The notes beneath the pieces are model-generated. The model made no database searches. It was not told the origin of the DNA and saw nothing but the letters and a program-made list of their open reading frames with translations. This document shows, piece by piece, positions 34,027 to 41,923 of a stretch of DNA of 64,000 nucleotides. Made by a program: the position numbers and the translations under genes. Source of the DNA: Shimia isoporae (GTDB lineage: Bacteria; Pseudomonadota; Alphaproteobacteria; Rhodobacterales; Rhodobacteraceae); assembly GCF_004346865.1 (NCBI RefSeq), contig NZ_SMGR01000001.1, positions 2,232,001-2,296,000 on the forward strand, written 5' to 3'. Numbering within the stretch: the stretch's first letter is position 1; every line of letters starts with the position of its first letter.

Positions 34027-34138
34027 GATTTTTCGCAATTATTTCCAGAGACGAACACGAATTCGCCGTTTTGTGAATGCAGCTATGTAACGTAGCGGCA
34101 GCTGACCGCGAGATGTAACGCAGGCAGAGAGATTGACG

Positions 34139-34522
34139 ATGCAGCCCTACTTTATGAACTTCCACGTCAAAGGCGAAGTTGCCGGAACGCTGCTGTTGAA
34201 CGCCACAGAACCCAAGCTTCTGGTGGATCTCTCTCCCGAATGTGCGACCCGGGAAAAGGCTCCTGGCTTCAAATACCCGAACCGCGTCAGCTTCACGATC
34301 TGTAATCCGGATCTGATAAAGCGCTTTCAAAAAACCGTAGCTTTGGGAGATGTCATCGAAGCTCATGGTGCCTTTGTGCAGTCGGGCTATGTGCCCCACG
34401 GCAATCGCCATGTCGACACGACCTTCGAAATGCGCAGTTTCCAGCAGCGATCGGCCAAAATGCCGGAACTGTCGCACGGCGGTCAGGTGTTTCAGATGCG
34501 AACCGCTGGTCTGCCCAACTGA
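34139..34522 (+). CDS. Hypothetical small protein, possibly OB-fold-like
   Basis: A 127-residue soluble protein with no signal peptide or membrane segment. The pattern FHVKGEVAGTLLL, then GDVIEAHGAFVQSGYVPHGN and TTFEMRSFQ suggests a beta-barrel of OB type, but this is a weak visual likeness and I do not recognise the family. A TTG at 34133 opens the frame; the ATG at 34139, about 8 bases after AGAGAG, is preferred. It lies between luxI (divergent) and the histidine kinase (111 bases downstream, same strand), so it may belong to the same signalling unit. Its function is unknown. Confidence 0.65.
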   Translation: MQPYFMNFHVKGEVAGTLLLNATEPKLLVDLSPECATREKAPGFKYPNRVSFTICNPDLIKRFQKTVALGDVIEAHGAFVQSGYVPHGNRHVDTTFEMRSFQQRSAKMPELSHGGQVFQMRTAGLPN

Positions 34523-34633
34523 TTGGCAACCGGCCAAATCTTGGCCCAGTCAGTCCATTCTGCGGCCACATTTCCCCGTTAACCAATCATTAGGCAGGAT
34601 TCCCAGTCGGGATCCAAATCGTGGGAAAACGCA

Positions 34634-36070
34634 ATGTTGCAAGGCATCATAAAGACTCCGAACTGGATTCAAACGGTCGCATTTCGATGGCGCCGCCGTT
34701 TGCGCACGCTCTTCCCGTCCCAAAAGATTACCGTCGAAGAAGCCCGTCGCCTCAAGAAGCAAATGCATGATTTTGCCAGCGGCGGCCTTGCACTGTTCTG
34801 GCAACGTCAAGGCATCTACGCGGGCGCAGCCATTTTGTGTGGCTTCTACTATTCCATCCCGATTGCAGTCCTTTGCTACTTCCTCTGCCAGGTCACCGAC
34901 CTGTTCGACAGCTTCATTTCGCTGCGCGTTATCAACCGCAAAGACCATTCTTTCCGTCACAGTATCGCGCTGCTGAAGTGGTTGTTCTTTTCCAACACGT
35001 TGTCGACGTTTGCAGTAGCAACATTCACCTATCTTATCGCCAAACTCGAAGGCCCGACCGAGCACTTTGCATCGCTCTTCTTTTTGTTTGCCGCTGGCCT
35101 TTTTGCAGCTGTGAATAACCACCAGCTGCCTCAAGTTCTGGCTGTTCGTCTCGTCATCTACGGCATGTTGTTTATCTATATCCCGGGTGCCGACATCTGG
35201 ACGGAACACACATCGTATCAATCAACTGCGTGGCTGCACTTCGCGACTTCGCTGTTCGTTCTCTACTTCGTATTGGAATGTTCCGTCATCTTCCTGAGAC
35301 TCTATCAAAAGGGTCTGGACCAACTCGACGAGTTGCGTGCCGAGCGAGACCGCGCTCAAGAGAGCTACGAGGTGAAGTCGCAGTTTGTATCCGTGGTGAG
35401 CCATGAATTGCGTACGCCACTGACATCCATCAATGGCTCGCTCACGCTGTTGCGCGACACCGATCTGTCAAAGAACCCGGACAGCGCCGCCCGTATGCTC
35501 GACATCGCGCACAAAAACAGCCAACGCCTGTCGAAGTTGATCAACGACCTTCTCGATATCCAAAAGATGGAAGCGCATAAGATGACCTACATCTTTGCTT
35601 CAATTGATTTGGGCGAACTGATCGAGGAGGCCGCGCAATCCGTCACGCCCTATGCAGATCAGTTTGAAACCGTTATCCGCGTCAGTCGCCCCAAGCACCC
35701 GATCACCATACGGGCTGATCACGAGCGTATGATGCAGGTTCTGGACAATCTATTGTCCAATGCCGTGAAGTTCTCTTATGCGGGGTCGTACATTGAACTC
35801 ACTGCCGGCCTCTACGGCGACCGCCCAATGCTCGAAGTCCGTGACTATGGCATCGGTATCCCCGAAGACGCACATGAAAAAGTGTTCGAAAAATTTCAGC
35901 AGGTGGACAACTCCGACCGACGCGACTTTGACGGTACGGGACTTGGGCTATCAATTGTGCGCCAAATCGTAGACGACCACGACGCCGACATCGACTTTGA
36001 AAGCACGCCTGGCGAAGGCACCCGTTTCTACATCGTTTTCCCCCCCGCGCCGGATGTATCCGACGACTAA
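34634..36070 (+). CDS. Membrane sensor histidine kinase
   Basis: A 478-residue kinase. The N-terminal half (about 55-220) has five or six hydrophobic segments forming a membrane sensor of no recognised type. A short coiled coil (QLDELRAERDRAQESYEVK) leads to the HisKA domain with phospho-His at residue 257 (SHELRTPL). The ATPase has the N box (LDNLLSNAVKFS), G1 (RDYGIGIP), F box and G2 (GTGLGLSIV). It has no receiver of its own. An Hpt gene follows after 20 bases and a receiver gene is opposite, so it probably starts a phosphorelay. Many membrane passes with small loops suit a hydrophobic signal, such as an acyl lactone, but this is a guess. Confidence 0.92.
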   Translation: MLQGIIKTPNWIQTVAFRWRRRLRTLFPSQKITVEEARRLKKQMHDFASGGLALFWQRQGIYAGAAILCGFYYSIPIAVLCYFLCQVTDLFDSFISLRVINRKDHSFRHSIALLKWLFFSNTLSTFAVATFTYLIAKLEGPTEHFASLFFLFAAGLFAAVNNHQLPQVLAVRLVIYGMLFIYIPGADIWTEHTSYQSTAWLHFATSLFVLYFVLECSVIFLRLYQKGLDQLDELRAERDRAQESYEVKSQFVSVVSHELRTPLTSINGSLTLLRDTDLSKNPDSAARMLDIAHKNSQRLSKLINDLLDIQKMEAHKMTYIFASIDLGELIEEAAQSVTPYADQFETVIRVSRPKHPITIRADHERMMQVLDNLLSNAVKFSYAGSYIELTAGLYGDRPMLEVRDYGIGIPEDAHEKVFEKFQQVDNSDRRDFDGTGLGLSIVRQIVDDHDADIDFESTPGEGTRFYIVFPPAPDVSDD

Positions 36071-36090
36071 TAATCAAGAGACCGACGACA

Positions 36091-36429
36091 GTGTTTCCTC
36101 AAGAACATCAAGACAAATTTGCAAAACTTCGCGCGCATTTCCTTGCTACGCTTCCCGAGAGAGAGGCGGAAATCGAGGACATGGTGTCCACGCTGATGGA
36201 AAAAGGGCCAAGCAAGAAGGTCTATGAAAACCTCTTCATTGCCACCCATAAACTGGCAGGCATTTCCGCGACTTATGGCATGGCGGCCCTTGGCAGCCGC
36301 GCGGAAGAGGCCGAAGTGTTGGTCGACGAAGCGCGCAAACAACGTCCTGACGAGAAACGTTTTTATGAAATTCTGTCCGCGACCGATATGCTTACCGAAG
36401 AGCTGCGACGCGTGGCTGGACTTGATTAA
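36091..36429 (+). CDS. Histidine phosphotransfer (Hpt) protein
   Basis: A 112-residue all-helical protein with the Hpt motif THKLAGISATYGM, phospho-His at residue 53. It would carry phosphate between the adjacent kinase and a receiver. The start is GTG at 36091 after an AAGAG site, 20 bases downstream of the kinase stop. Its end overlaps the convergent receiver gene by 4 bases, so kinase, Hpt and receiver are packed together. Confidence 0.88.
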   Translation: MFPQEHQDKFAKLRAHFLATLPEREAEIEDMVSTLMEKGPSKKVYENLFIATHKLAGISATYGMAALGSRAEEAEVLVDEARKQRPDEKRFYEILSATDMLTEELRRVAGLD

Positions 36430-36809
36430 CCGGTCGCGTTAGCCGCCATTGCCCGCAGCTGATCCGGAAGCGCCACCGGATCAAACGGCTTCTGAATCGC
36501 CCCCACAGCCAGCGTCTTGATGTCGTCCTGATGTTCAGTCGCGACATTCTTTGACGTCATGAACACCGCCGGAGCATCAACGGCCGTTTGCGCACGAATA
36601 GCTTGAAGTGTTTCAACACCGGTCATGCCCGGCATCATCATGTCCAGCAAAATCAGATCCGGCGCAAAGTCCTCGACTTTTGCCAGCGCGTCCGCGCCGT
36701 CTGCACATTGCAAGACCTCGAGACCACCAAGCTCCGCAAGTGCCAAATAGGCTATCTCACGAATGTCCGGGTCGTCTTCCACGTGCAGAATTTTACGGAT
36801 TTCCGTCAT
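36426..36809 (-). CDS. Single-domain response regulator (receiver only)
   Basis: A 127-residue stand-alone receiver with a full active site: E11, D12 and D13, phospho-acceptor D56 (LILLDMMMPGMTG), the conserved hydroxyl in VFMTSK and Lys in IQKPFDP. There is no output domain, so it works through protein contacts or as a phosphate sink. It converges with the Hpt gene with a 4-base overlap. It may be the receiver partner of the Hpt protein, or the response regulator at 31870 may be. Confidence 0.92.
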   Translation of the reverse strand: MTEIRKILHVEDDPDIREIAYLALAELGGLEVLQCADGADALAKVEDFAPDLILLDMMMPGMTGVETLQAIRAQTAVDAPAVFMTSKNVATEHQDDIKTLAVGAIQKPFDPVALPDQLRAMAANATG

Positions 36810-37010
36810 TTAGTGTGTCCAGTGTTTCCATCCCGCCAAAACTTTATCCTTCCGCTCGGGTATTTGAAAGACAACCGCCGAACGCGTGTCACAACCTGTG
36901 ACCATTCTGCGGCTGATGTTCTTGTCAGGTAACGTCGCGTTCAGCCACGTGGCGCCTCTTTGCCTCGCGCGCCACCCGACTTAGTCTCCTGCCAACGAGG
37001 AGGACACTCA

Positions 37011-37775
37011 ATGACCGAAAACGCGATCCTGCAGGAAAGGCAAGGTAACGCCCTTATTCTTACGCTGAACGATCCAAAGCGGCTCAACCCGATTGGCGCC
37101 GCCACCCGCTCAGCGCTCAGCAACGCGCTCGAAGAAGCCGAAGCTGACCCCAGTTTGCGCGCAATCATTATCACTGGTGCCGGCGGAAACTTTTCGTCAG
37201 GTGGCGACATTTCCACTATGGACGCACCTCAGCGTCTGAAACGCATCAACTTTGAGCGCGTCAAGCACCTGGCTAACCAGATTACAGGGGCGTCCGTGCC
37301 AGTAATCGGCGCTGTCGAAGGTTGGGCGGCAGGCGCTGGAATGGCGCTGGCGATGCTGTGCGATACCGTTATTGCGGGAAAATCTGCACGGTTCATGTCG
37401 GCTTTCCCGAAAATCGGCCTGATGCCGGATTACGGCCTTCTCGGATCCTTACCAGCCCGCGTTGGGCAATCCCGCGCCCGTCAGATCATGCTTTATGCAA
37501 AACCTGTCGGGGCCGAGGACGGTCATAATTATGGAATGGTCGATAATCTCTGCGAGGATGGCGAAGCTGTGGCCGAGGCGCTGAAACTCGCCCAACACAT
37601 CGAAACGCTCGCGCCCGGCGCCTTGAGAGCGATAAAGGCATTTGACTCAGGCCGTTTGGACCGTGCGATCGATTACGAACGCGATGTACAGCCGGGGCTG
37701 CTTGACAGTGAGAACGCCCAAGAAGGCCGTGCGGCGTTCTTTGAGAAGCGCCCAGCAAATTTCAAAGCCGACTGA
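37011..37775 (+). CDS. Enoyl-CoA hydratase/isomerase family protein, PaaG-like
   Basis: A 254-residue crotonase-fold enzyme. The CoA/oxyanion regions are GAGGNFSSGGDISTMD and VEGWAAGAGMALAMLCD. The two Glu of true enoyl-CoA hydratases are replaced (GAGMA for GGxxE; FPKIG for xPEIG), while an Asp is found in GLMPDYG, as in PaaG-type isomerases. So isomerisation rather than hydration is likely; the substrate is unknown. The ATG at 37011 follows GAGGAGG; the open frame from 36960 is not needed. A terminator follows at 37779. Confidence 0.87.
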   Translation: MTENAILQERQGNALILTLNDPKRLNPIGAATRSALSNALEEAEADPSLRAIIITGAGGNFSSGGDISTMDAPQRLKRINFERVKHLANQITGASVPVIGAVEGWAAGAGMALAMLCDTVIAGKSARFMSAFPKIGLMPDYGLLGSLPARVGQSRARQIMLYAKPVGAEDGHNYGMVDNLCEDGEAVAEALKLAQHIETLAPGALRAIKAFDSGRLDRAIDYERDVQPGLLDSENAQEGRAAFFEKRPANFKAD

Positions 37776-37778
37776 AAC

Positions 37779-37815
37779 AAGCCCCCGCAACCGGTCGATT
37801 GCGAGGGCTTTTTTG
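37779..37815 (+). terminator. Terminator after the PaaG-like gene
   Basis: AAGCCCCCGCAA and TTGCGAGGGCTT form a stem with one mismatch and an 8-base loop, followed by a run of T. The convergent gene ends just downstream at 37817. Confidence 0.8.
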
Positions 37816-37816
37816 A

Positions 37817-40057
37817 TTATACGAAGTCGATGTGGTTGTAGAGCGGCAGCTCACGAATTCGCTGCCCCGTTGCAGCAAATATCGCATTCGCCAGCGCCGG
37901 CGCCGCCGGAGGAACAGGCGGCTCGCCGATCCCGCGCACCTTGTCGCTGCTTTCCAGACCTTTGACAAAAATCTCAGGGCACTGGTGCATCCGCATGCCT
38001 TCAGCATCCCAATAGTTGGCTTGTTCGGCCATACCATCGGAGTACGTAATCTCACTGTTCATCGCATGACCGAGGGCAAAGACGACCCCGCCCTGCACAA
38101 GGTTTTCAAAGTTCACTGGGTCGATCACAGTCCCAACGTCTGCAGCCACCCAGACCTTATCGATGCGAATTCCATCTTCGGTGTTTGTGACCTCGATCAC
38201 CTCGGCGGTCGGCACGCCAAAGCTCTCAACAAAAGCAATACCGCGCCCTTTATTCGCACCAATCGGGCTACCCCAGTTTGACATTTCGCCCACGGCTTCC
38301 AGCACCTTCCGGCTGACATCATGCTCCATCAGACGGATGCGCTCCTCCAGCGGGTCTGCGCCAGCTTCATGGATGAGTTCGTCCAGGAGACTGTCAAAGA
38401 AGAAGCCGCCCGCGGATGCCCCGACAGAACGCCAGCTCGACGTTGGAGCCAGTTCCGGAACTCGATAAGCCCGCATCCGGAAGTTTTCCATCGCATAGGG
38501 ATTGTTCCACGCGCCCGCGGAAATCTGCGTATCCGGCCCTGGTACAGAAATTCCCGCGCGCCCCATCTGCGAATTGATCACCGAAGGCATTGCAACCGAA
38601 AGGTCCATGGCAACGACTTTGCCGTCTTTGACCGCGCCGGAGCCTTTCGCCATTCCGATATGTCTCGGGAAGTCATGGGCGAAGTCTTCTTCGCGGGAAT
38701 AGGTCATCTTGACCGGCGTCCCACGCATCTGGTTCGCGACCTCGGCCGCAACTTTGACGTGCTCAAACTCCAGTCGGTGTCCGAAACTGCCCCCCATGTA
38801 TTGATTGATGAACTCCACCTGATCAGGCTTGTGGCCTGTGATCTTGCCCACCTGCTGTTGCAACATCCGCGGGATCTGGTGACCTGTCCAAACCGTCACC
38901 TTGTCGTCCTCAACGAGTACGGTGGCGTTCAACGGCTCCAGCGGAGCATGGGCAACATACGGCACACGGTATTCGGCTTCGACAGATTTGCCCGCCGCCA
39001 TAGCCTGATCCACGTCGCCATCAGCCCGCCATTCCTTGTCCAACCGCTCTTCAGTAAACGACGCGGCAACTTCTGCCCAATGGTCGTCCTGCTCAGAGGG
39101 ATATGGCGCAGGGCCCCAGTCAAAATCTATGGCTTCCGCAGCCTTGATCGCGCGCCATGTATTGTCGGCAACCACTGCGACCCCACCAGTGACGTCCAAT
39201 ATTTTCTGAACACCACGCATATCTTGTGCCGCCGAAGCATCATAGCCGTTTAGCGCGCCCCCTTGACGCGGGTTGCAAACCACCGCCGCGTGAACGGCGC
39301 CTTCGACCTCTACATCGATGCCATAGTCCATTGTGCCAGTCGATTTTGCAACAATATCAAGACGTTGCATCGGCTTGCCGATCAGACGCCATTCGCTCGG
39401 TTCGCGCAGTTTGATCTCGGTGACAGGCTCGAGTTTCGCCGCTTCGCCGGCCAGCGCGGTGTAGGCCAGCTCCGTTCCGTCAGGCAAAATGACCATGCCA
39501 TTGGCAGTTCTGAGATCACGTACAGGCACGCCACTGACATTGGACGCCGCCAGCTTAAGAGTTTCGCGCGCTACCGCTCCGGCCTCGCGCAATTTGACAA
39601 AACTATCCGGTATCGAACTTGATCCACCGGTGCCCTGCAATCCGATCAACTTCATCATGCCGCCCATGACGGACCGCGTGGTTTCAGCGGAGAAGCTTTT
39701 GTCCGTAGACATAAACGGCACGCCATCTTCTGCCATCGCACGGTTCCAGTACGCCTTGTCTGGCTTGCCGAAAGTCGTTTCGAACTGCCCGAACTCAACG
39801 TCCAACTCTTCTGCGATCAACGCAGCTTGGGCATGCATGATGCCCTGGCCTTTATCGCCATGCGGTCCGACCAGTGTAATCTTGTCAGATTCGATCACGA
39901 CCCAAGGATTGAATGTGGCGGCCCCATCGGCAAGGCCGTCTTTCAGTGGGTTTTCATAAGGCGTTCGTACCTTGTAAACACCGAATGCAACGCCCCCCGC
40001 GACAGCAGCGGCACCGATCAGGAAAGTACGACGGGCGATTTTTCCAACTTTGCCCAT
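37817..40057 (-). CDS. Tat-exported molybdopterin subunit of xanthine-dehydrogenase-family hydroxylase
   Basis: A 746-residue large subunit of the IorB/aldehyde-oxidase type. A twin-arginine signal (ARRTFLIGAAAVAGGVAFG) at the N-terminus sends it across the membrane. Typical molybdopterin segments are VGPHGDKGQGIMHAQAALIA, GGSFGHRLEFEHVKVAAEVA and ASAGGFFFDSLLDELIHEAG. It oxidises an aldehyde or N-heterocycle of unknown identity. Two ATGs compete: one at 40063 overlaps the small-subunit stop, but the AGGAGG site is only 1-2 bases from it and 7 bases from the ATG ending at 40057, so the latter is chosen. The electron path probably needs a cytochrome encoded elsewhere. Confidence 0.9.
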   Translation of the reverse strand: MGKVGKIARRTFLIGAAAVAGGVAFGVYKVRTPYENPLKDGLADGAATFNPWVVIESDKITLVGPHGDKGQGIMHAQAALIAEELDVEFGQFETTFGKPDKAYWNRAMAEDGVPFMSTDKSFSAETTRSVMGGMMKLIGLQGTGGSSSIPDSFVKLREAGAVARETLKLAASNVSGVPVRDLRTANGMVILPDGTELAYTALAGEAAKLEPVTEIKLREPSEWRLIGKPMQRLDIVAKSTGTMDYGIDVEVEGAVHAAVVCNPRQGGALNGYDASAAQDMRGVQKILDVTGGVAVVADNTWRAIKAAEAIDFDWGPAPYPSEQDDHWAEVAASFTEERLDKEWRADGDVDQAMAAGKSVEAEYRVPYVAHAPLEPLNATVLVEDDKVTVWTGHQIPRMLQQQVGKITGHKPDQVEFINQYMGGSFGHRLEFEHVKVAAEVANQMRGTPVKMTYSREEDFAHDFPRHIGMAKGSGAVKDGKVVAMDLSVAMPSVINSQMGRAGISVPGPDTQISAGAWNNPYAMENFRMRAYRVPELAPTSSWRSVGASAGGFFFDSLLDELIHEAGADPLEERIRLMEHDVSRKVLEAVGEMSNWGSPIGANKGRGIAFVESFGVPTAEVIEVTNTEDGIRIDKVWVAADVGTVIDPVNFENLVQGGVVFALGHAMNSEITYSDGMAEQANYWDAEGMRMHQCPEIFVKGLESSDKVRGIGEPPVPPAAPALANAIFAATGQRIRELPLYNHIDFV

Positions 40058-40059
40058 AA

Positions 40060-40518
40060 TCATGCCTCCTGAAGTTTGGCAGCGGCAGTTTTCACCGCAG
40101 CGCGAATACGGGGATAGGTCCCACAGCGGCAAAGGTTACCTCTCATGGCGTCGTCGATGTCTTCATCTGTCGGATTAGGGGTATCGGTCAGCAAAGATGC
40201 CGCCTGCATGATCTGGCCAGACTGGCAATACCCACACTGCGCGACTTGATGCTCAACCCAGGCTTCCTGAACGGCGTGCATCGCATCAGGCGTACCCAAC
40301 CCGTTGATCGTTGTAACCTCTCCGTCCACGTCAGAAACCGCTGTCTGGCAGGACCGCACCGCCACGCCATCAATGTGAACCGTGCAAGCGCCGCACGCAG
40401 CGACACCGCACCCGTACTTCACACCCTTGATGTTGAGTTCGTCCCTCAAAACCCACAGAAGCGGCATGTCATCTTCGACATCCACTTCGTGCCGTTTCCC
40501 GTCCACGACCAGTTGCAT
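40060..40518 (-). CDS. [2Fe-2S] small subunit of the molybdenum hydroxylase (IorA-like)
   Basis: A 152-residue iron-sulphur subunit. The plant-type ferredoxin cluster Cys are in [17 protein letters not shown], and the second cluster in [10 protein letters not shown] and [12 protein letters not shown]. It passes electrons from the molybdenum centre. It has no signal peptide, so it is likely exported in complex with the Tat-bearing large subunit, whose gene follows directly. The first gene of the pair; its promoter lies in 40519-40663. Confidence 0.95.
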   Translation of the reverse strand: MQLVVDGKRHEVDVEDDMPLLWVLRDELNIKGVKYGCGVAACGACTVHIDGVAVRSCQTAVSDVDGEVTTINGLGTPDAMHAVQEAWVEHQVAQCGYCQSGQIMQAASLLTDTPNPTDEDIDDAMRGNLCRCGTYPRIRAAVKTAAAKLQEA

Positions 40519-40663
40519 TTGCTGCCTCCCGAAAACCTGTGTCCTGTTGCGTTACGAACAAGGTAATCGGGATGCTCAAAAAAACCACTCGCAGATCGTG
40601 CCAAACGTCATGCAAGTTGTGACAACGCAAAACACCGCACTGTCACACTTTTTGATCGGCCGT

Positions 40664-41542
40664 TCAGCGGCCCAGCTTTTTGGAGACGCCCAGTGTCACC
40701 AAGAAGGCGTCTTTGCGCTGGTTGGACAACAACTTAGTAGTCGGCGTGCTCGCATAGCCATTGGATGCTGTCAGATCGAGTGCCCAACCCTGTCCAAGGT
40801 CGGCTCGCGCACCCACAGACCAGATCGCCAATTTATCGAGATTGCCACCCGACCCAAGACGGTTTTCCCCTGAAATCGGGTAATCTAGGGAGCCGTGGAA
40901 ACTAAACGGCCCGGCAGGGTTGATATTCACACCACCGCCGATAGAAAAAATTTGGCCAACTTCACCGCCCTTGCGCGAGTACTGCGGCAGTAGCGCGTAA
41001 GACAGCGACCCGCTCAGGGCAAACATTTCGGAAGGCGCATAAGTCACCGGAAGATGGACCGACCCAGCCGGTGACGCACTCATCAAACGGCCGCCGACCG
41101 GAACACTTTGCTGCCAGTTGATGTATTCGATCGCCCCCATAACCGCGAGGTTCCAGTCACCCCATTGCGCAAGCTGATACTTCGCATGGGCGCCGATCGT
41201 GCCAACACCGTCAGTGTCCAGAAGCCCCGAAAACGTAGAACGAAGCCCATAGGTGGATGTAAGTACCGCGCCGAGTTGCCAGCGGTCACTGACACCCCAA
41301 TACCCGCCGATAGAGAAGTAGTTTGGCGGCGAGCTGACATTTGAATTCACAATATTCGCATGGTCCAGCCAATAAACCGACTCCCCTTGGCGCAACTGCC
41401 GCGCGTCATGAATGTGCTTTACCGGACGCGCGTCTCCTCCATAATACCGGGCGCTGTCGCCCGATTGCGATAGGACTGGCTGGGCAAATACAGCCACGCT
41501 CAGTGCCGCACCGGAGATAATTTTTTTTACTGACTTAATCAC
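40664..41542 (-). CDS. Outer-membrane-type beta-rich protein of unknown function
   Basis: A 292-residue protein with a signal peptide (IKSVKKIISGAALSVAVFAQ, then PVLSQSG) and a mature part of alternating polar and apolar residues with many Gly, Tyr and Trp, as in outer-membrane beta barrels (for example YFSIGGYWGVSDRWQLGAVL). No family is recognised, and the C-terminus lacks the usual final Phe or Trp. The start is GTG ending at 41542, with GAGGG 7 bases upstream and the signal peptide beginning right there; the frame from 41641 is rejected. Confidence 0.7.
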   Translation of the reverse strand: MIKSVKKIISGAALSVAVFAQPVLSQSGDSARYYGGDARPVKHIHDARQLRQGESVYWLDHANIVNSNVSSPPNYFSIGGYWGVSDRWQLGAVLTSTYGLRSTFSGLLDTDGVGTIGAHAKYQLAQWGDWNLAVMGAIEYINWQQSVPVGGRLMSASPAGSVHLPVTYAPSEMFALSGSLSYALLPQYSRKGGEVGQIFSIGGGVNINPAGPFSFHGSLDYPISGENRLGSGGNLDKLAIWSVGARADLGQGWALDLTASNGYASTPTTKLLSNQRKDAFLVTLGVSKKLGR

Positions 41543-41923
41543 AAAAAGGCCCTCGCATCGTGCCGATTGCACGGCAATTGAAATCACGGTCTTGTGGAGC
41601 GGCATTCTTTGGCACTCGAAATTTTGCCCAAGCCTCACCACGCGCTCTACTCAAAAGATACATACCAAACTTCCAAAGCGCGCGACAATTGTCTTGGGAG
41701 AAACCGCGAATTCGAATCGCTTGCGATGAAAATGCGCAACATAGGCCAATGTGAACGCTAACCTTTTCCAAAGCAGCCATATCGTTAGCGTTACCGTTGG
41801 CGGCACCGGTAAGGTTTATCGCTAACATCCCGTTTTTTCACACAATCTTACCTTTCAGGCGACACCCTTGTTCCCTATAGGAAACACAATCCAACCGAAG
41901 ATCCCGAGCGTCAGGAGAGCAGG
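41543..41923. other. Intergenic region upstream of gap
   Basis: These 381 bases separate the divergent outer-membrane gene and gap. The right part carries three operator-like elements at 41751-41826. The left part shows no gene or clear structure. Confidence 0.6.
41751..41826. promoter_or_regulatory. Three evenly spaced LacI-type operator-like sites before gap
   Basis: GTGAACGCTAAC (41751-41762), GTTAGCGTTACC (41784-41795) and TTTATCGCTAAC (41815-41826) are imperfect 12-base palindromes around a central CG. Their centres are 33 and 31 bases apart, about three helical turns each. LacI-family regulators of central carbon metabolism (CceR in Rhodobacter, for instance) read CG-centred sites of this kind, so sugar-responsive control of gap is likely. 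The regulator is not in the window. Confidence 0.5.

Larger units (their letters stand above)
33588..34138. other. Long AT-rich intergenic region upstream of luxI
   Basis: These 551 bases contain no credible gene. Visible elements are a CRP-like site (33774-33789), a terminator-like hairpin with a T6 tail on the plus strand (33983-34026), and three copies of TGTAACG (34007-34013, 34086-34092, 34114-34120). The part from about 33840 to 34040 is clearly richer in A and T than the surroundings. The plus-strand hairpin follows no gene, so a small RNA is possible. Confidence 0.5.

Noticed and set aside
37011-37775. True enoyl-CoA hydratase
   Set aside because: Both catalytic Glu positions are changed and the Asp pattern fits PaaG-type isomerases better.
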